From Sphaerisporangium perillae (GTDB lineage Bacteria; Actinomycetota; Actinomycetes; Streptosporangiales; Streptosporangiaceae), in the NCBI RefSeq assembly GCF_023276435.1, contig NZ_JALLPO010000011.1, positions 150,217-214,216 on the forward strand: a stretch of 64,000 nt of DNA. Direction: 5' to 3'. Below are positions 35,652-45,298 of the stretch, one piece after another. A program made the position numbers and the translations under genes. Position 1 is the stretch's first letter; each line of letters begins with the position of its first letter. The notes beneath the pieces were generated by a model. That model was not told the origin of the DNA and did no database searches. It saw only the letters and a list, made by a program, of their open reading frames with translations.

Positions 35652-36514
35652 GCGGACCGATCAGCCCAGCGCTTCCCGCCCGGTCCGAGGGGGCCGCCGG
35701 CCTGGCGCCTTCCGCCGGCCCGCCGCGCCGTAGGCGCGTCCGGTGGGGCGACCGGCTGCTGTTCGGCTACACCTGGCTCGTACTGGTGTGGCTGTTCGCC
35801 CCGATCGCCGTCATGATCGCGTTCGGCTTCAACGACACCAAGAGCAAGTCCAACGTCAACTGGCAGGGCTTCACCCTCAAGTGGTGGGGACGGCTCGGGG
35901 ACTACCCGGAACTCACCAACGCCGTGGTCAACTCGATCACCATCGCCCTGCTCGCCACCGTGATCACCACGGTGCTCGGCACGCTGATGGGCATCGCCCT
36001 CGGCCGGTACCGCTTCCGCGGCCAGGCCGTCACCAACCTGGTCATGTTCGCGGCGATCTCCTCACCGGAGCTCGTCATGGGCGCCTCGCTGCTGTCGCTG
36101 TTCGTCAGCCTCGGCGTGCAGACCGGGTACGTGACCATCATGCTCGCGCACGTGCTGTTCTCGGTGTCGTTCGTCGCGGTCACCGTACGGGCGCGCGTGG
36201 TCGGCCTGGACGGCTCGATCGAGGAGGCGGCCCGCGACCTCGGCGCCTCGACGTGGATCACGTTCTGGCGGGTCACCTTCCCGATGATCCTGCCGGGCGT
36301 CGTGTCCGGCGCCCTGCTCGCCTTCGCGCTGTCGATCGACGACTTCGTCATCACGCAGTTCACCAGCGGCGCGACCGTCACCTTCCCCCTGTGGATCTAC
36401 GGCGCCGTCCGCATCGGAGTGCCTCCGCAGGTCAACATCCTGGGCACGTTGATCTTCGCGGTCGGTGTGGTGATCGCCGTGGTCAACACCTTCACCTCCC
36501 GGCGCCGTACCTGA
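35648..36514 (+). CDS. potC: Polyamine ABC transporter permease
   Basis: A 288-residue permease with a 35-residue cytoplasmic tail, 6 hydrophobic segments, and the EAA loop IEEAARDLGASTWITFWRVTFPMILPGVVSG followed by FALSIDDFVITQF, as in PotC. ATG overlaps the potB stop codon (ATGA), showing coupled translation. Confidence 0.93.
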   Translation: MSGPISPALPARSEGAAGLAPSAGPPRRRRVRWGDRLLFGYTWLVLVWLFAPIAVMIAFGFNDTKSKSNVNWQGFTLKWWGRLGDYPELTNAVVNSITIALLATVITTVLGTLMGIALGRYRFRGQAVTNLVMFAAISSPELVMGASLLSLFVSLGVQTGYVTIMLAHVLFSVSFVAVTVRARVVGLDGSIEEAARDLGASTWITFWRVTFPMILPGVVSGALLAFALSIDDFVITQFTSGATVTFPLWIYGAVRIGVPPQVNILGTLIFAVGVVIAVVNTFTSRRRT

Positions 36515-36525
36515 CCCGCGAGATG

Positions 36526-36545
36526 CCTCCCCGGTACGGGGGAGG
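36526..36545 (+). terminator. Hairpin after potC
   Basis: CCTCCCC-GGTAC-GGGGGAGG, 7-bp stem, 11 bases after potC; may limit read-through into the oxidoreductase gene. Confidence 0.4.
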
Positions 36546-36599
36546 GGGCTCTCCGGCCCAGAGACAGACAACGACGCAGTTCGTTAGGACGTGAAATTC

Positions 36600-37994
36600 G
36601 TGGATCCGCTGAAAGCACTGGCTGACGCGGAGCGTAGGCCGTACTGGTTGGACAGTCCGGACAAACCCGAGCCGCTGCGGCGGCTCTTCGAGGAGACGGC
36701 CGCCGGCCTGGCCGTGGTCGGCGGCGGGTTCTCCGGCCTGTGGACCGCCCTCATGGCCAAGGAGCGCGACCCCTCGCTCGACGTCGTCCTGCTCGAGGGC
36801 AGGCGCATCGGCTGGGCCGCCTCCGGCCGCAACGGCGGCTTCTGCGTCGCGAGCCTCACCCACGGGCTCGGCAACGGCCTCGCGCGCTGGCCGCAGGAGA
36901 TCTCCACGCTCGTGCGCCTGGGCAAGGAGAACCTCGACGAGATCGAGCGGACGGTCGGCAGGTACGGCATCCGCTGCTCGTTCGAGCGCACCGGGGAGCT
37001 GAACGTGGCCACCGAGCCATGGCAGCTCGACGGCATGGCCGAGGAGGCCGGCATCGCCCGGGAACTCGGCATTGAGCACCGGCTCCTGGACCAGGAGCAG
37101 GTGCGCGCCGAGGTGAACTCGCCCACCTACGTCGGCGGGCAGTGGGACCGCGACGGCTGCGCGATGATCGACCCGGCGCGGCTGGCGTGGGGCCTGCGCG
37201 AGGCCTGCCTGTCGCTCGGGGTGCGGATCTACGAGCACAGCCCGGTCCGCTCGCTCAAGGACGACGGGTCGGCCATCGAGCTGATGACCCCGCACGGCAA
37301 GGTGCGCGCGGACAAGGTCGCCCTCGGGACGGGGGTGTTCCCGCCGCTGCTCGGACGGCTGAAGAACTTCCTGGTGCCGGTGTACGACTACGCGCTGATG
37401 ACCGAGCCGCTCTCCCCGGCCCAGCTCGCGTCCGTCGGCTGGCGCAACCGGCAGGGCATCGGGGACGGGGCCAACCAGTTCCACTACTACCGGCTCACCG
37501 AGGACGGCCGCATCCTGTGGGGCGGGTACGACGCCGTGTACTACAACGGCGGCCGGGTCAAGCAGGAGTACGAGCAGCGCGACGCGACGTTCGCCAAGCT
37601 CGCCGCGCACTTCTACACGACGTTCCCGCAGCTCGCCGGCGTGCGCTTCACCCACCGCTGGGGCGGGGTGATCGACACCTGCAGCCGGTTCAGCGCGTTC
37701 TTCGGCAGGGCCCACCGGGGACGGCTGGCGTACGCCGTCGGGTACACCGGGCTCGGCGTCGGGGCGACGCGGTTCGGCGCGAACGTGATGCTCGACCTGC
37801 TCTCCGGGGAGCCGACCGAGCGCACGGAGCTGAGGATGGTCCGCGAGAAGCCCGTTCCCTTCCCGCCGGAGCCGATCAGGTCGGGCGTGATCCAGCTCAC
37901 CCGCTGGTCGATCGCCCAGGCCGACGCCCACCAGGGCCGCCGCAACCTCTGGCTGCGCACCCTCGACCGGTTCGGGCTGGGCTTCGACTCCTGA
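36600..37994 (+). CDS. DAO-family FAD-dependent oxidoreductase (PuuB-like)
   Basis: A 464-residue flavoprotein: Rossmann motif LAVVGGGFSGLWTALMAKE, SGRNGGFCVASLTHG, and a C-terminal GVIDTCSRFSAFFG...AYAVGYTGLGVGATRFGANVMLDLL. In this family gamma-glutamylputrescine oxidase (PuuB) is the nearest role given the polyamine genes upstream. It would yield the aldehyde used by the dehydrogenase at 30879. GTG 36600 has an AGGA site at 10-base spacing; GTG 36591 is also possible. Confidence 0.87.
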   Translation: MDPLKALADAERRPYWLDSPDKPEPLRRLFEETAAGLAVVGGGFSGLWTALMAKERDPSLDVVLLEGRRIGWAASGRNGGFCVASLTHGLGNGLARWPQEISTLVRLGKENLDEIERTVGRYGIRCSFERTGELNVATEPWQLDGMAEEAGIARELGIEHRLLDQEQVRAEVNSPTYVGGQWDRDGCAMIDPARLAWGLREACLSLGVRIYEHSPVRSLKDDGSAIELMTPHGKVRADKVALGTGVFPPLLGRLKNFLVPVYDYALMTEPLSPAQLASVGWRNRQGIGDGANQFHYYRLTEDGRILWGGYDAVYYNGGRVKQEYEQRDATFAKLAAHFYTTFPQLAGVRFTHRWGGVIDTCSRFSAFFGRAHRGRLAYAVGYTGLGVGATRFGANVMLDLLSGEPTERTELRMVREKPVPFPPEPIRSGVIQLTRWSIAQADAHQGRRNLWLRTLDRFGLGFDS

Positions 37995-38083
37995 GGTGAG
38001 GCCCGAGGCTCCCGGGCCCGTACGCGGGCCGGCGCCGGGGATCGCTCGGACGCACCTCGGGCGCCGCGACGCGATCGGACACA

Positions 38084-38127
38084 CCTCGGGGGACGTTTCG
38101 GACCGTGGTCCGGCGCGTCCCCCGAGG
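38084..38127. terminator. Bidirectional terminator
   Basis: Perfect 12-bp stem CCTCGGGGGACG/CGTCCCCCGAGG with an inner GGACC-GT-GGTCC hairpin, between the convergent oxidoreductase and amidase genes. Confidence 0.7.
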
Positions 38128-38171
38128 ATGCTCATGCGGTCATCCCGCGCTGGTCGTCACCGTGTCCTGCG

Positions 38172-40655
38172 TCACTCGGCGTCGTCCGCCGACGGCGGGG
38201 CGGGGGCCACCTCGGCGGTGGGCTGCGACGTCCCGCTCGCGTCGTCGTACGCCGTGGCCGACACCGTCACACGGACCGAGATCCGTGCCCCGAGGTCGTG
38301 CCCCTTGAGGTGGTAGGTCGTGCCGGTGGCACCGGGAACCGGGACACCGTCGCGCAGCCACTGGTAGGAAACCGACTCCGGCTCCGGCGCCCAGGTGCCG
38401 GGCGACGCCTTCAACCACCAGCCGACCTTCGCGATGCCGGTCACCGCCGGTGCCTCGACGGATGCGATCGTCCCCGGGGCGACCGGCGCGGTGGGCTCCG
38501 ACGTCGCCGACGCGTCGGCGAAGTAGGGGTCGTCCACGGTGACCTTGACGGTCACGCTCTTGCCGAGGTCGGCGCGAACCGGCCGGTACGTCGTCCCGGT
38601 CGCGCCATCGACCGCCGCGCCGTCGACGTACCACTGGTAGTCGAAGCCGGCCGGCTGCCGCGACCACGTGCCGGGCGAGGCCGTGAGCTCCTCGCCGACC
38701 TTGGCCACGCTGCTGATGGCCGGGACCGCGGTGTTGGCGATCGCCAGCTTCTGTGAGGCGTGCATGTCCACTTCGGCCGCGCGGACGAACACCTGACGGT
38801 GGGCGTACCACAGTTGGTAGTACTTGTCCTGGCCGACGACGTCGGTGCGGTCACCGGGCGCGGACCCGTCGAAGCTGACGGCCCGGTAGTAGTCGGTGAC
38901 CGGGGCGTCGTCGCTGACGGCGTAGGTCTGCCCGACCGGGATCTTGTACTCCAGCGCCGAGAGCGCCTGCACGGGGATGCCGGTGCCCGCGTACGCGGAG
39001 GCCTCGGGGTAGGCGCGGCCGTAGATGTTCGCCGGTGTCGTCGTGGACTTGACCGTGACCGTCTTGGCCGTGGTGCGCACGACCACCGGCGCGGTGGCCG
39101 GGTTGTGCAGCCAGGCCAGGGAGCCGGCCCACCACACGCCGAGCCAGTCGCCCTGCACCTGGGCGACGACGAGCTTCTGGCCGGAGGTGACACGCGCGCT
39201 GATGTCGCTGGCGTATGTCGTGCCGTTCACGCCGGTCGGCTTCCATCCCGGGTCCTTGGCCAGCGGCGCGCCGGCGGACGGCGACTGGTGGAGCGGGACG
39301 AAGTTGGTGCCGGCGCCCGGGACGCAGTCCGGCGAGTTCGGGGACGCGGCCGCGCACCCGGTGACGGTCTGCGGGTTGTCGCCGTAGCCGGTGCGCACCT
39401 CGACGACGTCACCCGCCGCCACGTCGGCCGTGGTCTGCTGCGTGCCGCCGATGGGGGCGCCGAGGAGCTCGAAGTAGTGCTCCCAGTCCCAGTACGGTCC
39501 CGGGTCCCAGTGCACGCTCTTGGTGTTGCCGAGGACGGTTCCGGGCACCTGGTCGTGGCCGATGATGTGGGCGCGGTCCAGCGGGATGCCGTACTTGGCG
39601 GAGAGGTGCTTCACGAGCTTGGCGGAGGTCTGGTACATCGACTCGGTGAACCAGGTGGCGGTGCCGGCGAAGCCCTCGTGCTCGATGCCGATCGAGTGCA
39701 TGTTCACGTACCAGTTGCCGGCGTGCCAGCCCAGGTCCTTGGCCTCGAGGTGCTGGGCGATGTGCCCGTCGGAGGAGCGGATCGTGTAGTTCCACGCGAG
39801 GTAGGTGGGGTCCTGCGCGAGCCGCACCGACGGCCCGTAGTAGCCCTCGGTGTCGTGGATGACGATGTACTGGAGCTTCGGACCACCCGGCCCGGTCCGG
39901 TCGGCGATGTCGTGGTTGCCATAGTTGACGGTGTTGTTCGGCTCGGTGGGCTTGTCCTTGGCGTACGGCGCCGGGAGCGACTCGCAGCCGAGGTCCGCCG
40001 GGCAGTCGAGGCCCGGGGTGGCGGCGGTACTGTCGCTCGGCACCGCGACCGACGCGTCGGCGTCGAGCGTCACCCGCTCGCCTTCCTCGGTGACGCTGGT
40101 CTCGCCCTTCTTGAGCGTCTGGTACACCTGCTCGACGAAGTCCTTCTCGCCGCCGAAGCGGGCGACCGCGCCGCGCCAGCCGGCCAGGCCGGCGCCGCCG
40201 TCGTGGTAGGAGGCCAGCAGCGCGGCGCCGCCGCAGATGTTGGCGTTCGGGTCCTGCTTGAGGGTGTCCACCGAGAGGCCGGCCAGGGCGGCGGCCGTCT
40301 CGATCTGGCTCCTGGCCTCGGCCGTGCGGCCCTTGCCCGACCCGTCCCACGCCTCGGGTGTCTCGGCGCTCAGGCCGAACACGCCGTAGCCGCCGTCACC
40401 GCTGGGCCGGCCCTGGTGGTCGTCCCAGCGGGACTCCATGTAGGAGACGGCCTTCAGCAGGGATTCGGGGACGCCGGCGGCTTTTGCCGCCTCGGAGAAC
40501 GCCGCGTCGCGGGTGGGCGCGGACAGCGTCGCCGCGCAGGACACGAGAGGACCGGATGCGCCGGCGGCGCCCGTCGCGAGGGCGGCGGGCGCGGCCGGCA
40601 GCAGGAACGCCACGGCCACGCCCACTGTGGCCGCGCTCCGTAGTGGAGATATCAC
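38172..40655 (-). CDS. Secreted N-acetylmuramoyl-L-alanine amidase, multidomain
   Basis: An 827-residue exported protein. It has a signal peptide (about 1-30), then a lysozyme/transglycosylase-like helical region (KAAGVPESLLKAVSYMESRW...GGYGVFGLS), then an Amidase_2/PGRP zinc domain (LQYIVIHDTEGYYG, GIEHEGF, VHWDPGPYWDW). It ends with a beta-rich region and two Ig-like repeats (GTWSRQPAGFDYQWYVDGAAV and GTWAPEPESVSYQWLRDGVPV). It probably trims peptidoglycan between muramic acid and the peptide. The GTG at 40655 has an AAGGAG site 8 bases upstream. No transmembrane anchor is present at the carboxyl end. Confidence 0.88.
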   Translation of the reverse strand: MISPLRSAATVGVAVAFLLPAAPAALATGAAGASGPLVSCAATLSAPTRDAAFSEAAKAAGVPESLLKAVSYMESRWDDHQGRPSGDGGYGVFGLSAETPEAWDGSGKGRTAEARSQIETAAALAGLSVDTLKQDPNANICGGAALLASYHDGGAGLAGWRGAVARFGGEKDFVEQVYQTLKKGETSVTEEGERVTLDADASVAVPSDSTAATPGLDCPADLGCESLPAPYAKDKPTEPNNTVNYGNHDIADRTGPGGPKLQYIVIHDTEGYYGPSVRLAQDPTYLAWNYTIRSSDGHIAQHLEAKDLGWHAGNWYVNMHSIGIEHEGFAGTATWFTESMYQTSAKLVKHLSAKYGIPLDRAHIIGHDQVPGTVLGNTKSVHWDPGPYWDWEHYFELLGAPIGGTQQTTADVAAGDVVEVRTGYGDNPQTVTGCAAASPNSPDCVPGAGTNFVPLHQSPSAGAPLAKDPGWKPTGVNGTTYASDISARVTSGQKLVVAQVQGDWLGVWWAGSLAWLHNPATAPVVVRTTAKTVTVKSTTTPANIYGRAYPEASAYAGTGIPVQALSALEYKIPVGQTYAVSDDAPVTDYYRAVSFDGSAPGDRTDVVGQDKYYQLWYAHRQVFVRAAEVDMHASQKLAIANTAVPAISSVAKVGEELTASPGTWSRQPAGFDYQWYVDGAAVDGATGTTYRPVRADLGKSVTVKVTVDDPYFADASATSEPTAPVAPGTIASVEAPAVTGIAKVGWWLKASPGTWAPEPESVSYQWLRDGVPVPGATGTTYHLKGHDLGARISVRVTVSATAYDDASGTSQPTAEVAPAPPSADDAE

Positions 40656-40907
40656 CTGTGTGACTCCTTCTCGACTGCCTGAGGGGGGCTTCAGGCCGAG
40701 CAATCACATCGCCGGGAGGACACCTCATGACACGGCATGCAGTAAAGAAATGGTTAAGATCCGAAGTTAAGCATCAAAAGGGTCGCTCGGCGTGATCAGC
40801 GGCGAAATCACCATGCGAAGAGTTCTGTTGTGACGTGCATTTGGCGGCGTTATGGGCAGGAGCTTCCCCAACGAACCCCGGCTAGTGGGCACATTGAGGA
40901 TGGTGGA
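40656..40907. other. Divergent promoter region of amidase and ligase operon
   Basis: About 250 bases between the amidase gene (minus) and the GCS2/ATP-grasp gene (plus). It holds a 6-bp-stem hairpin in the amidase leader (40677-40696, GCCTGA/TCAGGC) and an AT-rich patch with two GTTAAG elements (40752-40770). Confidence 0.5.
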
Positions 40908-43466
40908 ATGTCGGGTCTCGCGGAGTCCGCCGCCGTAGGCGTCGAAGAGGAGTTCCACGTAGTCGACCTGGAGACGCGCCACCTGGTCCCACGCGCCGCC
41001 CCCCTGCTCGAGCGGTTGCCACAGGACCGGTTCACCCACGAACTGCAACGCTCCGTGGTCGAGTCCAACAGCCGGCCCTACGTACGGCTGGAGGACCTCG
41101 GGCAGGACCTGACGGCGCTGCGCCGCACGGTCGTCGAGGCGGCGGACGACCTCGGTCTCGGCATCGTCGCCGCCGGATCGGTGCCACTGGTCGACCCCGC
41201 CGCGCTGAAGATCTCGCCGGACGCCAGGTACGAGCAGATGCTGGAGGACTATCAGCTCCTCACGCGTGAACAGCTGATCTGCGGCGCGCAGGTGCACGTG
41301 GACGTCGCCAACCGCGACCTCGCCGTCGAGGTCGCGCACCGCGTCGCCCGATGGCTGCCGCCACTGCTGGCGCTCAGCGCGAGCTCGCCGTACTGGTTAG
41401 GCGCCGACAGCGGATACGCGAGCTCCCGCACCCTGGTCTGGCAGCGCTGGCCTACCACGGGGCCGGTGCGCCGGTTCTCCTCGGCCGCCGAGTACGACCA
41501 GATGGTCGCCGACCTCGTACGGTCCGGGGTGATCAGCGACCCGGGGATGATCTACTTCGACGTCCGCCCCTCGGCGCACCTGCCCACGGTCGAGATGCGC
41601 ATGTGCGACGCCTGCCCCCGGGTGGAGGACGTCGTGCTGCTGGCCGGCGTCTTCCGCGCCGTGGTCATGCGCGAGCTGCACGCCATCGAGAACGACGGGC
41701 CCGTCCAGCAGGAGATGCCCATGGAGCTGGTGCGGGCGGCGACCTGGCGGTCCGCGCGCTCGGGCCTGGAAGGGACGCTCGTCGACCCGGCGGACGGCAC
41801 GCCGAGGCCCGCCGCCCAGGTGATCCGGCGGATGCTCGCCGGCCTGCGTCCCCAGCTGGAGGCGACCGGCGACTGGGAGGCCGTCGCCACCTTGGCCGAG
41901 TACGCGCTCGGCCGGGGAAGCTCGGCTGACCGCCAGCGGCAGATCATCGAGCGCGGCGGGACCTTCGCCGACGTGGTCGACCGGCTGGTGGCCGCGACCC
42001 GGTCCGACGGCTGGCAGGTGGAGTTCGGCGGCCCCCTCCCGCGCCTGACCACCGACCTGCTCGAGGACTACCAGGCGGTGCAGGACGAGGCCGTGATCGA
42101 GGGCATCGTGCGCGAGCCGTACCAGCCGGTCTTCAAGGTGCTCGACCGGCTCGGCTCCGCCGAGCTGCGGAAGCGGGAGGCCGTGCGCGAGGCCTACATG
42201 AAGGAGTCGGGCATGACCTTCACACTCGACGGCGCGGAAGCGGAAGTCCGGGAGAGTGACCTGGACCAGACCGGCGGCGACCGGAAGATGCCCGTGGACC
42301 TCGTGCCGAGGCTGATCGCGGCCGACGACTGGGCGAAGATCCAGGAAGGGATGCCGCAGCGGGTGCGGGCCCTTGAGGCCTTCCTGCGCGACGTGTACGG
42401 CCGGCGCGAGGTGATCAAGGACCGGGTGCTTCCCTCCTGGATCGTCGACGAGTCCCCCGGCTACCGGGCCGCAGGCTGGCGGGTGCACAGCGGCGCGATC
42501 AGATGCTCGGTCGCCGGGCTGGACGTCGCCCGCGACGGCGCCGGGCGCTGGGTCGTCCTGGAGGACAACCTCAGGGTGCCCTCCGGCATCGGCTACGCGG
42601 TCGGCAACCGCCGGATGGCCGCCCACGTGATCCCCGAACTCGACCGCTCGGCGATCCAGGACCCCGAGGGCGCCGCCGGCCTGCTCCGGGAGGCGCTGCT
42701 CGCGGCCTCCCCGGCGAGCGACCCCGTCATCGGCGTGGTGACCTCCGGCCCGACGGACGCGGCCTACTACGAGCACCGCGCCCTCGCCGAGGAGATGGGC
42801 GCCGTCCTCGCCCAGCCCGCCGACCTCTCGGTGCGCGACGGCGCCGTGTACGCCGCGGGCCGGCGGGTGGACGTGCTGTACCGCAGGATCGACGAGGACG
42901 AGCTGCTCGGCGGCCCGGCCGGCACGGCCCTCCTCGACTCGGTCGAGCGCGGCACGCTCACGCTGGCCAACGCGCCCGGCAACGGCGTCGCCGATGACAA
43001 GAGCCTGTACCGCTACGTGCCCCGCCTCATCGACTACTACCTAGGAGAACGTCCCCTGCTCGCCAACGTCACCACCTACCTGTGCCGCGATGCCGACGAC
43101 CGGGAGCAGGTGCTCGACCGCCTCGCCGAGCTGGTGGTCAAACCGGTGGACGGCTACGGCGGCCAGGGGGTCAGCATCGGCAGGGACGCCTCGGCGGCCG
43201 AGCTCGAGACGGTGCGCGCGGAGATCACCGCCGCGCCCGAGCGGTGGGTCGCCCAGGAGACGATCTCCCTGTCCACCCACCCGACCTTCGACGGGGAGCG
43301 GATGCGCCCGCACGCGGTCGACCTGCGCGGATTCGTGTTCATGGGCAAGCAGCCGGTCGTCCCGCAGGCGGCGCTCACCCGCGTCGCCCCGCCCGGCACC
43401 ATGATCGTGAACTCCTCCCAGGGCGGCGGAGCCAAGGACACCTGGCTGATGAGGGAGGCCGGCTGA
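40908..43466 (+). CDS. Fused GCS2-type carboxylate-amine ligase and circularly permuted ATP-grasp protein
   Basis: An 852-residue fusion. Residues ~1-370 are a YbdK/GCS2 (glutamate-cysteine-ligase-type) domain: VGVEEEFHVVDLETRHLVPRA, ELQRSVVESNSRPY, ALSASSPYWLGADSGYASSRTLVWQRWP, DVRPSAHLPTVEMRMCDACP. Residues ~390-850 are a COG2308/DUF407 circularly permuted ATP-grasp domain: MPQRVRALEAFLRDVYG, VLEDNLRVPSGIGYA, LYRYVPRLIDYYLGE, LVVKPVDGYGGQGV. Both halves look intact. By family it would join amino acids through activated carboxylates. The stop overlaps the next gene by one base. ATG 40908 has a GGTGGA site. Confidence 0.9.
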   Translation: MSGLAESAAVGVEEEFHVVDLETRHLVPRAAPLLERLPQDRFTHELQRSVVESNSRPYVRLEDLGQDLTALRRTVVEAADDLGLGIVAAGSVPLVDPAALKISPDARYEQMLEDYQLLTREQLICGAQVHVDVANRDLAVEVAHRVARWLPPLLALSASSPYWLGADSGYASSRTLVWQRWPTTGPVRRFSSAAEYDQMVADLVRSGVISDPGMIYFDVRPSAHLPTVEMRMCDACPRVEDVVLLAGVFRAVVMRELHAIENDGPVQQEMPMELVRAATWRSARSGLEGTLVDPADGTPRPAAQVIRRMLAGLRPQLEATGDWEAVATLAEYALGRGSSADRQRQIIERGGTFADVVDRLVAATRSDGWQVEFGGPLPRLTTDLLEDYQAVQDEAVIEGIVREPYQPVFKVLDRLGSAELRKREAVREAYMKESGMTFTLDGAEAEVRESDLDQTGGDRKMPVDLVPRLIAADDWAKIQEGMPQRVRALEAFLRDVYGRREVIKDRVLPSWIVDESPGYRAAGWRVHSGAIRCSVAGLDVARDGAGRWVVLEDNLRVPSGIGYAVGNRRMAAHVIPELDRSAIQDPEGAAGLLREALLAASPASDPVIGVVTSGPTDAAYYEHRALAEEMGAVLAQPADLSVRDGAVYAAGRRVDVLYRRIDEDELLGGPAGTALLDSVERGTLTLANAPGNGVADDKSLYRYVPRLIDYYLGERPLLANVTTYLCRDADDREQVLDRLAELVVKPVDGYGGQGVSIGRDASAAELETVRAEITAAPERWVAQETISLSTHPTFDGERMRPHAVDLRGFVFMGKQPVVPQAALTRVAPPGTMIVNSSQGGGAKDTWLMREAG

Positions 43467-45298
43467 TGTGCGGCCTCAGCGGTGAGATCCGGTTCGGCGG
43501 CCGCCCTGCCGACGTCGCCTCCGTCGAGCGCATGACGGCGGCCATGGCGGCCAGGGGGCCCGACGGCGTGGGCCTGTGGTCGCTCGGTCCCGTGGCCCTC
43601 GGGCACCGGCGGCTGAGGATCATCGACCTGTCCGACCGGGGAGCCCAGCCCATGGTCGACGCCGAGGCCGGACTGGCCGGGGTGTTCAACGGCTGCCTCT
43701 ACAACTACCGCGAGCTGCGCGAGGTGCTGCTGGCCGAGGGCTACCGGTTCTTCTCCACCTCGGACACCGAGGTGCTGCTCAAGGCCTACCGCCACTGGGG
43801 TCCCCGCTGCGTGGACCGCTTCAAGGGCATGTTCGCGTTCGCCGTCGCCGAGCGGGACACCGGCCGGCTCGTGCTCGGCCGTGACCGGCTCGGCATCAAG
43901 CCGCTCTACATCACCAGGGACGCGGCCCGGCTCCGCTTCGCCTCCACGCTTCCCGCGCTGCTCGCCGGCGGTGGAGTGCGCACCGACATCGACCGGATCG
44001 CGCTGCACCACTACATGACCTTCCACTCGGTGGTGCCCTCGCCCCGCACGATCCTGACCGGCGTGGAGAAGCTGCCGCCCGCCACGGTCCGCACCATCGA
44101 GCCCGACGGCACCACCCACGACGAGCACTACTGGAACCCGCCGTTCACCCGCCCGCCGCGGGACGGCGCCCCGGGCACGGGCACGGTACAGCTCGACGTG
44201 CTGCAGGCCGGCCGCGACGAGATGGGCCCCGGCGAATGGCGCGAGGCCGTCCTTTCAGCCGTCCGGGTCGCCGTACGGCGGCGCATGGTCGCCGACGTGC
44301 CGGTCGGCGTGCTGCTGTCCGGCGGCCTGGACTCCAGCCTGATCGTCGCGCTGCTGGCCGAGGAGGGGCAGCGGGACCTGGCGACGTTCAGCGTCGGGTT
44401 CCACGCGGCGGGCGGGGAGTCCGGCGACGAGTTCGCCTACTCCGACCTGGTCGCCCGGCGCTTCGGCACCGACCACCACCGCATCATGGTCGACGACCTG
44501 CGGCTCCTGCCGTCCCTTGAGAAGGCGGTCGCGGCGATGAGCGAGCCGATGGTCAGCCACGACTGCGTCGCCTTCCACCTGCTCGCCGAGGAGGTGTCCC
44601 GCCACGTCAAGGTCGTGCAGTCGGGGCAGGGCGCCGACGAGGTCTTCGCCGGCTACGACTGGTACCCGCCGCTGGACGGCGTGCCGCGCGACGGCGCCGC
44701 CGAGGTGTACGCGAAGGTCTTCTTCGACCGCCCGCACGAGGGGCTGGCCGAGATCCTCACCCGGGACTACCTGATCGGGGAGGACGTCAGCACGGAGTTC
44801 GTCCGCCGCCACCTCGCCATGCCCGGCGCCGACACCGCGCTGGACGCCGTGCTGCGCCTGGACACCGGAGTCATGCTCGTCGACGACCCGGTCAAGCGGG
44901 TCGACAACATGACGATGGCCTTCGGGCTGGAGGCCCGCACCCCGTTCCTGGACCACGAGCTGGTGGAACTGGCCGCCACCTGCCCGCCCGAGCTCAAACT
45001 GGCTTCCGGCGGCAAGGGCGTGCTCAAGGAAGCCGCCCGCGGGCTCGTCCCGGACGAGGTCATCGACCGCCCGAAGGGCTACTTCCCGGTCCCCGCCATC
45101 CGCCACATCCACGGGCCGTTCCTGGAACTGGTCCGCGACGCCCTCACCGGGCAGGCGGCGCGCGAGCGCGGCCTGTTCCGTCCCGCCATGGTGGACAAGC
45201 TGCTCGCCTCGCCGGACGACCACAGGACGACCCTGGGAGCCAACGCACTGTGGCAGCTTGGACTCCTGGAGTTGTGGCTGCAAGCACAAGGAGTCTGA
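43466..45298 (+). CDS. NAGGN-type asparagine-synthase-family amidotransferase
   Basis: A 610-residue glutamine-dependent amidotransferase. Cys2 begins the class II glutaminase (MCGLSGEIRF...RGPDGVGLW, FNGCLYNYRELRE). The synthetase half has the PP-loop VLLSGGLDSSLIVALLAEEG. The segments EEVSRHVKVVQSGQGADEVFAGYDWYPPL and FGLEARTPFLDHELVELAA match, from memory, the N-acetylglutaminylglutamine amidotransferase group rather than ordinary AsnB. It would amidate a peptide carboxylate made by the upstream ligase. It overlaps its neighbours on both sides. Confidence 0.88.
   Translation: MCGLSGEIRFGGRPADVASVERMTAAMAARGPDGVGLWSLGPVALGHRRLRIIDLSDRGAQPMVDAEAGLAGVFNGCLYNYRELREVLLAEGYRFFSTSDTEVLLKAYRHWGPRCVDRFKGMFAFAVAERDTGRLVLGRDRLGIKPLYITRDAARLRFASTLPALLAGGGVRTDIDRIALHHYMTFHSVVPSPRTILTGVEKLPPATVRTIEPDGTTHDEHYWNPPFTRPPRDGAPGTGTVQLDVLQAGRDEMGPGEWREAVLSAVRVAVRRRMVADVPVGVLLSGGLDSSLIVALLAEEGQRDLATFSVGFHAAGGESGDEFAYSDLVARRFGTDHHRIMVDDLRLLPSLEKAVAAMSEPMVSHDCVAFHLLAEEVSRHVKVVQSGQGADEVFAGYDWYPPLDGVPRDGAAEVYAKVFFDRPHEGLAEILTRDYLIGEDVSTEFVRRHLAMPGADTALDAVLRLDTGVMLVDDPVKRVDNMTMAFGLEARTPFLDHELVELAATCPPELKLASGGKGVLKEAARGLVPDEVIDRPKGYFPVPAIRHIHGPFLELVRDALTGQAARERGLFRPAMVDKLLASPDDHRTTLGANALWQLGLLELWLQAQGV

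Noticed and set aside
40656..40830. Possible c-di-AMP (ydaO) riboswitch in the amidase leader
   Set aside because: Such riboswitches often precede actinomycete cell-wall hydrolases, but I could not find the conserved core; only one small hairpin is present.
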